Below, one piece after another: positions 23,549 to 30,872 of a stretch of 35,558 nucleotides of DNA (the stretch's first letter is position 1; each line of letters starts with the position of its first letter). The position numbers and the translations under genes were made by a program. Source of the stretch: CAYSPO01 sp964432945 (GTDB taxonomy: Bacteria > Bacillota > Clostridia > Tissierellales > Peptoniphilaceae); contig CAYSPO010000011.1 of NCBI GenBank assembly GCA_964432945.1, forward strand, positions 1-35,558, read 5' to 3'. The notes beneath the pieces were generated by a model. That model saw only the letters and a program-made list of their open reading frames with translations. It ran no database searches and was not told the DNA's origin.

Positions 23549-24066
23549 TGAATATAAAAAGAATAGTAAAAATATCAATGTTTGCAGTAATTACATATAT
23601 AGCAGGATTATTCCAATTACCTTTGGGCCCCGTTCCTATAACCATGCAAACAGCAATAGTAAATATAAGTGCAGTAGTTCTGTCTCCAGTAGATGCTTTA
23701 TTAGCAATGGTTATTCATATGGTTTTGAAACTCTTATTCAATGGAGTAGGAATAATAGCTATGCCTAGTTTTGGATTTATAATAGGTTTTGCCATAGCTG
23801 GTTTTTTAGGATCCCTTTTCTTTAGTAAGTCAGAAAAAACTAATAGAGATTTCATTATAGCTATTTTAATAACTGCTATTACTCCTTATATTTTAGGTTT
23901 GCCTTATATGGCTTATGTTTTAAATAATATAAATGGTGCAAATATGAATTTAATACAAATTATGAAAGCAGGATTTTTAATCTTTATACCTGGAGATTTA
24001 ATTAAAGCTTTTATTTCATATTTAATAGGAATAAGAATAAGACCTGCCTTAAATAGTTTTCAATAA
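23548..24066 (+). CDS. bioY: Biotin transporter substrate-binding membrane protein BioY
   Basis: 172 aa, six predicted membrane segments. The family pattern is clear: LPLGPVPITMQTA, then SPVDALLAMVIHMV, GPSFGF-like MPSFGFIIGF and a late FIPGDLIKAF. BioY is the S-component of an energy-coupling-factor biotin importer and normally works with a shared EcfAT module, not found here. Translationally coupled to birA and so under the same biotin control. No biotin synthesis genes are in the window, which suggests reliance on uptake. Confidence 0.94.
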   Translation: MNIKRIVKISMFAVITYIAGLFQLPLGPVPITMQTAIVNISAVVLSPVDALLAMVIHMVLKLLFNGVGIIAMPSFGFIIGFAIAGFLGSLFFSKSEKTNRDFIIAILITAITPYILGLPYMAYVLNNINGANMNLIQIMKAGFLIFIPGDLIKAFISYLIGIRIRPALNSFQ

Positions 24067-24101
24067 AAATAAACTTCTCTTTTATAGAGGAGTTTATTTT
24101 T
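24065..24101. terminator. Bidirectional terminator between bioY and ogt
   Basis: AAAAATAAACTTCTCT (24065-24080) pairs with AGAGGAGTTTATTTTT (24086-24101) with one G-U pair and a 5 nt loop. Confidence 0.9.
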
Positions 24102-24582
24102 TCTTACATTCATTTTCAAAGTCTAAGAGTTTCTTTTTTAGGTCTACTCCTCCCCTAAATCCAGTAATTTTATAATCTTTTGTTGTCACCCTGTGGCAAG
24201 GAATCACTATCATTATTGGGTTTAGCCCTGCTGTACTTCCAACTGCCCTATATGCTTTAGGATTAGAAATTTCCTCTGCTATTTCACTATAACTTTTAGT
24301 TTTGCCAAAAGGAATAGAAGATATAGCCTTCCAAGTTTTAATTTGAAAATCAGTTCCTTTTAAAGATATATCTAAATTAAATACTTTTCTTTCCTTTTGA
24401 AAATATTCCTTAACCTGTCTAATAGCTGGAAATTTATCTTTACTTTTTTCAAAGGCTTCGCCTTTAAAAGTTCTCCTTATAAATTCTTCATTTTCACTTA
24501 TATCCAAGAAAATTAATTTAGTATCTTTATATCCAAAAATAAATTCTACTCCATCTATTTTTTCTATTTTATATTTAATCAT
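24094..24582 (-). CDS. ogt: Methylated-DNA-[protein]-cysteine S-methyltransferase
   Basis: 162 aa suicide DNA-repair protein that moves the methyl group of O6-methylguanine to its own cysteine. The active-site motif IPCHRV is present, preceded by SYSEIAEEISNPKAYRAVGS, the helix-turn-helix and arginine finger. The C-terminus is FRGGVDLKKKLLDFE. The N-terminal domain is short, as in Ogt rather than Ada. Its last 3 codons lie in the terminator shared with bioY. Ribosome site GGTGAT is only fair. Confidence 0.95.
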   Translation of the reverse strand: MIKYKIEKIDGVEFIFGYKDTKLIFLDISENEEFIRRTFKGEAFEKSKDKFPAIRQVKEYFQKERKVFNLDISLKGTDFQIKTWKAISSIPFGKTKSYSEIAEEISNPKAYRAVGSTAGLNPIMIVIPCHRVTTKDYKITGFRGGVDLKKKLLDFENECKKK

Positions 24583-24644
24583 CTAATCACCAAAATTAAT
24601 ATATCATATACTTCTAACTCAAACTTTTTATTTATTAAATAAAA

Positions 24645-24674
24645 AAGGCCAAATAGCATTAACTATCTGACCTT
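24645..24674 (-). terminator. Terminator after the double-cubane reductase-like gene
   Basis: AAGGCCAAATAG (24645-24656) pairs with CTATCTGACCTT (24663-24674) with G-U pairs on the minus strand, followed there by a T-rich tail. Confidence 0.8.
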
Positions 24675-24682
24675 ATAAAATT

Positions 24683-25831
24683 TTATAGCATTTCAACAAA
24701 GGCAGCAATTCTTGTTCCTAGCTGACCTTTATCAGAATCTGAATAATCTGTTTCAATTGCCATATATGGGATATCTAAATTCTCTTGGCAAAGTTTCTTT
24801 ACATTAAATGACTCAACTTGGAAAGGTTGGCAAGCTTGTAGGTGCATATCTAATACTGCATCAACTTTATATTCTTCTACTTTTTGAGTAATTAAATCCA
24901 TTCTTGGCTCATTAGGGCTCATACAAGCACAACCAATATTTAAGTACTTGTCAGCTAAGGCTTGATATCTATCTGGATTATTAGCATCAACATCTTCTTC
25001 TTTTTCCCTAGCTCCACCACAGTTTTCATAGTAAACTACTATTCCACCATTATCTTCTACTGCTTCAATAACTTTCTCTGTTGCCTTTCCAATAGGACAA
25101 CCTGTGATAAGTATTCTTGGCCTTCCTGTAATATTCTTTGGCTCAGCTTCAACAGCAGCTTTAGCTTCTTTTAAGTTTTCTATAACTTGTTCTCTATTTA
25201 AAGTATATTGCACTGATGATATAACATGCCATAATTCAAGACCTGTCATTGGAAGTTCATCAGCTTTCATCATTTCATAAAAATCTCTTGTTGCACTTCT
25301 TACAGCATTTTCAATTTCTATAGCTTTATCTAACTTTTCATCAGTAACTTCTACATTAAACTGTTCTTCAATTAAATCTTTCAATTTAATTATCTCATTT
25401 TTCCACATTTTCCTTCCGTCTTCACTTCTAGAGTTTGGAAGTTCCATTACATGAACATTCTTGAATTGTCCCATCATTTCATACATTTTTTTCTTTCCAT
25501 CACAAGTAGTTTCACCAACTACAAGATCTGAAAAATAGAAGAATGGACATTTATCAGTTATTGCAAAACCATAGCTTGCTTTAATTAAAGGGCATAAGTT
25601 TTTTGGAAGGTCTTTTTCTGCTACTGGTATTGTTTCATCACTTTCTTGACAAAGACCAGCAACATAAATACCTACTGCCGTTGCAATTTCTCTTGGAAAG
25701 AAAGTGCAAAATTCTCCTATTACTGGTATTCCTTGATCCTTAATTTCTTTAATTCCTAAAAAAGCATTTTGTCTAGCTTCTGCGAAGTCATTAAAGATTT
25801 CTGGTAATTCTTTTCTAATATCTACAGACAT
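24683..25831 (-). CDS. Double-cubane-cluster anaerobic reductase/2-hydroxyacyl-CoA dehydratase D-family protein
   Basis: 382 aa from ATG 25831. Cysteine-rich: NLCPLIKASYG, DKCPFFYFSD, GETTCDGKKKMYE, ITGCPIG, YENCGGARE, IGCACMSPNEPR, LQACQPF. The GETTCDGKKK and CACMSPN segments are those I associate with the YjiM/DCCP branch, which carries an Fe8S9 double-cubane cluster and reduces small molecules using electrons delivered by an ATP-driven activator. The relative, 2-hydroxyglutaryl-CoA dehydratase, needs two different subunits, and only one is here. No activator ATPase lies nearby. GGAGG is 5 nt before ATG 25831; the GTG at 25858 lacks a ribosome site and is rejected. Confidence 0.82.
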   Translation of the reverse strand: MSVDIRKELPEIFNDFAEARQNAFLGIKEIKDQGIPVIGEFCTFFPREIATAVGIYVAGLCQESDETIPVAEKDLPKNLCPLIKASYGFAITDKCPFFYFSDLVVGETTCDGKKKMYEMMGQFKNVHVMELPNSRSEDGRKMWKNEIIKLKDLIEEQFNVEVTDEKLDKAIEIENAVRSATRDFYEMMKADELPMTGLELWHVISSVQYTLNREQVIENLKEAKAAVEAEPKNITGRPRILITGCPIGKATEKVIEAVEDNGGIVVYYENCGGAREKEEDVDANNPDRYQALADKYLNIGCACMSPNEPRMDLITQKVEEYKVDAVLDMHLQACQPFQVESFNVKKLCQENLDIPYMAIETDYSDSDKGQLGTRIAAFVEML

Positions 25832-25856
25832 AAATTCCTCCAATGTTATTTTTCTC

Positions 25857-25870
25857 ACACTAATTAGTGT
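25857..25870. promoter_or_regulatory. Perfect 14 bp palindrome upstream of the double-cubane gene
   Basis: ACACTAATTAGTGT is fully self-complementary. On the minus strand it overlaps a candidate extended -10 (TGATACACT), so it may be an operator. The remaining 100 nt to yedK are AT-rich with a U-tract-less 7 bp hairpin at 25947-25963. Confidence 0.55.
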
Positions 25871-25976
25871 ATCAAAAGTTGAGAATTATTAAATAAATTA
25901 AAGAAAATTTAATTAAACTCTATTACTATAAACAATCCTTATGGATACTTATAGCTTATAAGTTTATAAAATATAT

Positions 25977-26555
25977 TTATAATAAAGTGAGTTGTTCAAA
26001 ATCCGTTGTATATTTTAACTCAGCTGAACTACTTTCTAACATCTTTTTAGCCTTATCCTTATCGAAAAGCCAATCCTCTATCATATCTTCTTCTAAAATA
26101 AGGGGCATACGATGATGAATTTTTTTCATAGAAGAATTTGAAAGAGTAGTTAGCATAGTATAAGTATCTACTCCGTTAAAGTTTCTTAATAAACCACCTG
26201 TATAAATAAGATTATCATCTTCCCTATTAAGAGTGTACTTCTCCTTGATGCTATTCCACTCAAAAAAATATGACATAATTATTATAATTCTACTTTCTTC
26301 AAAAGCTTTTTGAAACATTCTTTTTTCAGTAACAGTTTCACTTCTCGCATTAATTATAAGTTTTGACCTATCCTTTATTGAAAACCCCCATTTAGCAGCT
26401 TTTACATATTTTTCATCAAAAGAATCTATATAGAGTCCCATATTGGAAGGATAAATAGTATTAAAACTAATATCTTTAATCTCATTACTTAATTTATAAC
26501 CTTTTTGTTCCAACTGATCTAAAATATCATTTTCTAGAAAATATCTTCCACACAT
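25977..26555 (-). CDS. SRAP-family DNA-protein crosslink protein YedK/HMCES
   Basis: 192 aa. MCGRYF at the start gives the catalytic Cys2, which bonds to abasic sites in single-stranded DNA after Met removal. Other family residues are AAKWGFSI, INARSETV, YFFEW (catalytic Glu) and KKIHHRMPLIL (the conserved His). It protects abasic sites at replication forks. The length is close to the usual 200-230 aa. Ribosome site AAGGATGTG. It lies between a terminator and the double-cubane gene, with no clear functional tie to either. Confidence 0.95.
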   Translation of the reverse strand: MCGRYFLENDILDQLEQKGYKLSNEIKDISFNTIYPSNMGLYIDSFDEKYVKAAKWGFSIKDRSKLIINARSETVTEKRMFQKAFEESRIIIIMSYFFEWNSIKEKYTLNREDDNLIYTGGLLRNFNGVDTYTMLTTLSNSSMKKIHHRMPLILEEDMIEDWLFDKDKAKKMLESSSAELKYTTDFEQLTLL

Positions 26556-26603
26556 AATTAATCACATCCTTAGTTTTAATATTACCCATTTAAGCTCATA
26601 AAA

Positions 26604-26632
26604 AAAGCAGGCAGATAAAGCTGCCCGCTTTC
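26604..26632 (-). terminator. Terminator of the yedE-tusA-DUF3343 operon
   Basis: Stem AAAGCAGGCAG (26604-26614) with CTGCCCGCTTT (26621-26631), one wobble, followed on the minus strand by a T run directly after the DUF3343 stop. Confidence 0.88.
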
Positions 26633-26633
26633 C

Positions 26634-26852
26634 TTACTGAAGTTCATGAATTTCATCGTATACCAGTTTTTTTTCATCTATTAATTTTTTAATTTCGTCG
26701 AGGTCTTTCATTTCGGTTAAAGCACATGTTCCACAGGAGGTACTTAAACTCCTAGGAACTGGCATTAATTTAACGCTAATATTATTAGCTTTTAAAACTT
26801 TCTCAAACTTAAGAACTTCAGATACAGTATAGAAGGTAAATATATTTTCCAT
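26634..26852 (-). CDS. DUF3343 small protein (putative Se/S carrier-like)
   Basis: 72 aa. NIFTFYTVSEVLKFEKVLK, VPRSLSTSCGTCALTE and a short acidic C-terminus match DUF3343. The conserved Cys pair in SCGTC could carry sulfur or selenium. Comparative-genomic work links this family with YedE and selenium utilisation, but its reaction is not established. It is the last gene of the yedE-tusA operon, with its ATG directly after the tusA stop. Confidence 0.85.
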   Translation of the reverse strand: MENIFTFYTVSEVLKFEKVLKANNISVKLMPVPRSLSTSCGTCALTEMKDLDEIKKLIDEKKLVYDEIHELQ

Positions 26853-27059
26853 TTATTTTTTAGCACTAACAAGATAATTTGAACCTTCAGAAGAAGTTGT
26901 AACTGTATAGCCAACTTCTTCTAGAAATCTTGCTACATTTTCCTTAGATACATTTGTATCTACTAAGACTTCAAATTCTGTTTTTCCTTCTTTAACTAAT
27001 TTTTCAGTTCTAATAACTGGTTCTGGACATGAGTATCCTGTTACATCTAATCTTTCCAT
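26853..27059 (-). CDS. TusA/SirA/YedF-family sulfur (selenium) carrier
   Basis: 68 aa, beginning ERLDVTGYSCPEPVIRTEKLV, the CPxP motif whose Cys carries a persulfide (or possibly perselenide). The rest is the small two-layer TusA fold (LVDTNVSKENVARFLEEVGY). Between YedE and DUF3343 it is probably part of selenium handling rather than tRNA thiolation. The start overlaps the yedE stop (TAATG) and is preceded by GAGGAG. Confidence 0.9.
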   Translation of the reverse strand: MERLDVTGYSCPEPVIRTEKLVKEGKTEFEVLVDTNVSKENVARFLEEVGYTVTTSSEGSNYLVSAKK

Positions 27060-28126
27060 TAATCTTCAACTCCTCTACTTGCTGCAAAAGCAATTATTAA
27101 CGTTAAAACTATACATATAATTAGGCCGATTTGTCCATTAACTGGTACACCATCAGGTGAAGCGGCTAACCCAAAGTTATGAGCTACTGCTGCTCCAACC
27201 ATTAAACCAAAAATTGTAATTCCTGCGTCTGCATCACCTTCGGAAGATAAAATTGTTTGTCTAATTGGACAACCACCAAGTATAATAGATAGTAGACCAA
27301 CAAGAGTCATTCCTAAGAAGTTCCAAATTTGCATTGAGTGAGCAACTGGTTGATCAGCAAAACCTAAGTTAAAGCTTCCACCAAATGTTAAATTAGCAAT
27401 CAAAGCTGCTCCAAACATACCAACTATTCCCCATAGGAAGTGAGTATTTTTTATTAAGAATAAGTCCCTAAAAGCTGCTGCTGAGCAAAGTCTTGTCCTT
27501 TGAAGAATAAAACCTACCACACAACCTACTAATAATGCAATTAGTACTGGTGCATGTTTTGATCCAGGTCCTTCAGTTGAGAAGAATATAAAATCTGGTT
27601 TAACTATTAAGAATATAAGTAATAATACTGCAAATGCTGGCATAATATAGCCTGAAATTTTATGTTGTGGATGATTTCTTCCAAGAGAATAACCTCTCTT
27701 TAAAAATGCAATTCCAATAAGGATACCAACAATAAATCCAGCTAAACCTATTACTGCGTTTAAATCTCCATTAGAAAGTCTTAGAATTAGTCTGAATGGA
27801 CAACCTAAAAATACCAATGCTCCTATATTCATAAAGATACCAAGAACAAATCTAATTAAAGGGGAGGAACCTCCTCTAGATTTAAATTCTCCAGTTGCCA
27901 TAGATGTAATAAATGCACCAAAGATAAAACCTATTATTTCTGGTCTTATGTATTGAACAACAGGCGCTCTATGAAGACCTAATGCCCCAGCAATATCTCT
28001 CCAAAAGCAAGCTAAGCAAAGACCCATATTGCCAGGATTTCCTAATTTTGTGAGAATTACTGCAAGTAAACCAATAATTGCTCCGCCTACAAGCATCTTA
28101 ATATTCTCATTCTTTTTGTTTTCCAT
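27059..28126 (-). CDS. YedE-family putative selenium transporter
   Basis: 355 aa membrane protein with about ten segments. It holds two similar halves, each with the YeeE/YedE Cys/Gly signature: LVFLGCPFRLILRLSNGD and IILGGCPIRQTILSSEGDAD, plus LQRTRLCSAAAFRDL. YeeE/YedE proteins carry sulfur compounds such as thiosulfate; the YedE branch beside TusA and DUF3343 is tied by gene context to selenium. Strong ribosome site GAAAGGAG. First gene of a three-gene operon. Confidence 0.9.
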   Translation of the reverse strand: MENKKNENIKMLVGGAIIGLLAVILTKLGNPGNMGLCLACFWRDIAGALGLHRAPVVQYIRPEIIGFIFGAFITSMATGEFKSRGGSSPLIRFVLGIFMNIGALVFLGCPFRLILRLSNGDLNAVIGLAGFIVGILIGIAFLKRGYSLGRNHPQHKISGYIMPAFAVLLLIFLIVKPDFIFFSTEGPGSKHAPVLIALLVGCVVGFILQRTRLCSAAAFRDLFLIKNTHFLWGIVGMFGAALIANLTFGGSFNLGFADQPVAHSMQIWNFLGMTLVGLLSIILGGCPIRQTILSSEGDADAGITIFGLMVGAAVAHNFGLAASPDGVPVNGQIGLIICIVLTLIIAFAASRGVED

Positions 28127-28333
28127 AAATTTCTCCTTTCAAATTATTATAATAAGTACAATATCATTATATAAGAAAATACCCTGTTCACGGATAATAT
28201 TAATTTATAGTTTTTCTTATAGATAATCTTTATAAATATGTCTTTAACTTTTTGAAAATAATTTTAATAAAATTTACATGTTTATCTAGCTTTAGCATAG
28301 TATTTATGTATAAGTTATATAAAAATTTGCCCA

Positions 28334-28362
28334 ATTATATCTTAATGGGGTAAATTTACCAA
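28334..28362 (-). promoter_or_regulatory. Candidate yedE promoter with palindrome, followed by a ~200 nt leader
   Basis: On the minus strand TTGGTA (28357-28362), a 17 nt spacer and TATAAT (28334-28339). A perfect palindrome GGTAAATTTACC (28349-28360) overlaps the -35 and spacer. This would give a leader of about 200 nt before yedE. The rest of 28127-28530 is very AT-rich and I recognise no riboswitch in it. Confidence 0.6.
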
Positions 28363-28530
28363 TATAAACTGTAAATTATAGGAAATAAGTGCAATTTTAA
28401 GTATTTTTTTAATATCTATAAATTTTGCCTATATGTATTGTTATACATTAAAACTTTTAACTTTAAAGAAAGTTCTTTCTAAATTGTCTTAAAATTTAGA
28501 TTTATCTTGATTAATCAGATTTTTTCACCA

Positions 28531-28566
28531 AAAAAGTAGCATCAAGATTTAACTAATGCTACTTTT
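28531..28566 (-). terminator. Terminator after the dicarboxylate/amino-acid symporter
   Basis: AAAAGTAGCAT (28532-28542) with ATGCTACTTTT (28556-28566), a 13 nt loop and a T tract on the minus strand. Confidence 0.85.
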
Positions 28567-28577
28567 AAAAGAATCTT

Positions 28578-29819
28578 TTATTCTACTATTATTATTTCTT
28601 CATCTTCTTCAACAGGAATAGGCTTTTTAACTATATGTTTATAATAAATTTTTTCTACCATCATAGATATAGCGTTATCGCCTGTTACATTACATGCTGT
28701 TCCAAATGAGTCTTGTGTTATATATAAAGCTATTAGAATAGTAGCAAGTGGACTATCAGTTGCTATTCCAACTACTGGTAAAAATGGAAGAGCTGACATT
28801 ACTGCTCCTCCAGGTGCACCTGGAGCTGCAACCATAGCTATTCCTAAAATCATAATAAATCTTAGAATTAGCCCATAGCTAACTGGTAAATCAAACATAG
28901 TTAATAAGGTATATGTGCAAGCAGTGATAGTTATCATAGAACCTGGCATATGAACAGTTGCACCAAGAGGTATAACAAAATCTCTTATTTGCTTGCTTAC
29001 ACCAATTTTTCTATTACACTCAACGTTTACAGGAATAGTCGCAGCTGAGGATTGAGTTCCTATAGCTGTCATATATGCTGGCAACGCTTTTCTATATGAC
29101 TTAAGTGGATTTTTACCACTGTAACTTCCTGCTATTAAGAATAAAACTAATAAGTAAAGCAAATGAAGTATTATAATACAAATAAATATTCTAATAAATA
29201 CAGAAAGTATTGCGAATACTGATCCTGAATACGCCATATTTGCAAAATTACCAAAGATATAAATAGGTAAAAATGGTATTATTGCTTTTGCTAAAACCAT
29301 GTTGATAATTTCTCTAAATTCTTGTATGGCATTAAATAAAACTTCTCCACTTTGTCTTTGTCTTAATACAGAAATACAAAGTCCTAATACAAAAGCTAAA
29401 ACTAAAGCACCTGTAACATCTACAACTGGATTTAGCGGAATTGTGAATATAGCTTCTAAATTATTTTCAGTAGCTGCTTGAATTTGTTCAGCCATTTCTG
29501 GAGATATAAAGTTTCCAAATAGCGAGTTAGACATAAAATATGAAGCTGATCCAGCTACAACTGTAGATATATAAGCTAATAAAACAGTTGCTAAAAGTAG
29601 CTTCCCTGCTCCTTCTGCTAATTCTGATATACCTGATGTAACGAAAGCAAGTATCATTAGCGGAATTATAAAGTTTAAAAATTTACCAAAGTTTGCCGAA
29701 ATTGTAACTGCAACTTGAGTTACTTGGACAGGCAAATATAAACCTACTAAAATACCTAGTACAATAGCAATTACAAGTCTAGGAATAAGGCCAATTTTAA
29801 TTTTATTTTCTTTTTCCAT
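28578..29819 (-). CDS. Dicarboxylate/amino-acid:cation symporter (DAACS family)
   Basis: 413 aa membrane protein with the family core: FLNFIIPLMILAFVTSGISEL near the N-terminus, a Ser-rich re-entrant loop IGTQSSAATIPVN, GATVHMPGSMITITACTY and, near the end, TQDSFGTACNVTGDNAIS, the Na+ and substrate site of glutamate/aspartate transporters. Substrate could be aspartate, glutamate, a C4-dicarboxylate or serine/threonine. An aspartase gene lies about 1 kb away on the other strand, which favours aspartate. It has its own promoter with a CcpA-like site and its own terminator. Confidence 0.92.
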   Translation of the reverse strand: MEKENKIKIGLIPRLVIAIVLGILVGLYLPVQVTQVAVTISANFGKFLNFIIPLMILAFVTSGISELAEGAGKLLLATVLLAYISTVVAGSASYFMSNSLFGNFISPEMAEQIQAATENNLEAIFTIPLNPVVDVTGALVLAFVLGLCISVLRQRQSGEVLFNAIQEFREIINMVLAKAIIPFLPIYIFGNFANMAYSGSVFAILSVFIRIFICIIILHLLYLLVLFLIAGSYSGKNPLKSYRKALPAYMTAIGTQSSAATIPVNVECNRKIGVSKQIRDFVIPLGATVHMPGSMITITACTYTLLTMFDLPVSYGLILRFIMILGIAMVAAPGAPGGAVMSALPFLPVVGIATDSPLATILIALYITQDSFGTACNVTGDNAISMMVEKIYYKHIVKKPIPVEEDEEIIIVE

Positions 29820-29850
29820 TTAACCACCCTCTCTTTTTATTTGTACCTAC

Positions 29851-29879
29851 ACTATACTATGCAATCGTTTATCTTTCAA
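29851..29879 (-). promoter_or_regulatory. Symporter promoter with CcpA cre-like site in the spacer
   Basis: On the minus strand TTGAAA (29874-29879), a 17 nt spacer and TATAGT (29851-29856). The spacer contains a cre-like sequence, read on the plus strand as ATGCAATCGTTTATC (29859-29873), matching most positions of the catabolite-control consensus. Confidence 0.7.
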
Positions 29880-30021
29880 GTAAGATACAACTTTTTATTT
29901 ATTGGAAAAATACTTTATAAATACTCTAACAAGTTCTAAATGATGATTAAATTCAAACAAATAATTCATATGATTTTTGATAATTTTTAACTATATGATA
30001 AAAACTATATCTACATAACTT

Positions 30022-30036
30022 ATGCAAACGATTCTA
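30022..30036. promoter_or_regulatory. Second cre-like site in the symporter/flavin-reductase intergenic region
   Basis: ATGCAAACGATTCTA shares the TGCAANCG core with the site at 29859 and matches nearly all cre consensus positions. The 380 nt divergent region (29820-30201) is otherwise AT-rich; I place no confident plus-strand promoter there. Confidence 0.5.
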
Positions 30037-30201
30037 TATATTTGTAATTACCAAAATATTTTTATATTTATTGTTTTTCTCATACATATATAAAAAACTT
30101 ATAAACATATAATTTAAAACATCTATAAAGGGTATCTATTAAATATACAATTAAAATTGAAAAAGGAAATATTTTTTTATCAAAGTGAAAGGAAGTTTGT
30201 T

Positions 30202-30759
30202 ATGACAAAAATTGGATTTGTAGTAGGAAGTTTAAGAAAGAATTCATACTCTAAAAGATGGGCTGATAATATCGCTAAAATGCTACCTGAAGGCTACGAA
30301 GCAAAGTATTTAGAAATAGGAAATCTACCTCTTTATAACGAAGATATAGATAAAGATGATAGCGTAAGACCAGAAAGTTATAAATCCTTTAGAAAAGAAG
30401 CTAGTGAAGTAGACGCTGTTATTTTTGTAACTCCAGAATACAATAGGACCATTCCAGCTGCCTTAAAAAATGCTTTAGATGTTGGATCAAGACCGTATGG
30501 CGAATCAATTTGGGATAATAAGCCAGCTATGGTAGCCAGCCATTCAATATCAGGTCTTAGTGGTTTTGGAGCTAACCATTCTATTAGGCAAAACTTAGTA
30601 TTCCTTAATATGCCAGTTATGCAACAGCCCGAGCTTTATCTAGGAAATTCTAGTTCTGTGTTAGATGAAGATGGAAATATAAATTCCGATGATACTAAAG
30701 AGTTCTTGCAAAGCGCAGTAAATTCATTTATTACTTATATAGAAAAATTAATAAAATAA
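30202..30759 (+). CDS. NAD(P)H-dependent FMN reductase
   Basis: 185 aa flavodoxin-like protein. GFVVGSLRKNSYSKRWAD binds the FMN phosphate and VTPEYNRTIPAALKNALD is the conserved flavin-reductase loop. Members reduce FMN, quinones, azo dyes or chromate with NAD(P)H; the physiological substrate is unknown here. The ATG at 30202 has GAAAGGAAG upstream. An upstream TTG (30157) would add 15 residues of atypical sequence and is rejected. Single-gene unit with a terminator. Confidence 0.9.
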   Translation: MTKIGFVVGSLRKNSYSKRWADNIAKMLPEGYEAKYLEIGNLPLYNEDIDKDDSVRPESYKSFRKEASEVDAVIFVTPEYNRTIPAALKNALDVGSRPYGESIWDNKPAMVASHSISGLSGFGANHSIRQNLVFLNMPVMQQPELYLGNSSSVLDEDGNINSDDTKEFLQSAVNSFITYIEKLIK

Positions 30760-30802
30760 TATCTATCCTTCATAATTTCTCTTGTTGAGAGCTGTAATAA
30801 CT

Positions 30803-30833
30803 AAAAGTTTCCTGTCCAAGGAGACTTTTTTTT
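30803..30833 (+). terminator. Terminator after the flavin reductase
   Basis: AAAAGTTTCC (30803-30812) pairs with GGAGACTTTT (30820-30829) with one G-U pair, then T residues. The -10 box of aspA follows at once. Confidence 0.85.
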
Positions 30834-30834
30834 A

Positions 30835-30843
30835 TGTTATAAT
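30835..30843 (+). promoter_or_regulatory. Extended -10 element for aspA
   Basis: TGTTATAAT (TGn plus consensus TATAAT, 30838-30843) 30 nt before the start. No good -35 is visible, since that position is in the preceding terminator. Confidence 0.55.
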
Positions 30844-30872
30844 GAATTTATAAAATAATAATTGGAGGTAAT

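Noticed and set aside
25947..25963. Hairpin ACTTATA-GCT-TATAAGT downstream of yedK
   Set aside because: No T tract on the minus strand, so it is not a convincing terminator; left as an unassigned palindrome.
29820..30201. Possible small gene or RNA in the symporter/flavin-reductase intergenic region
   Set aside because: No frame with a ribosome site and no structured GC-rich stem; only promoter and cre-like sites are supported.
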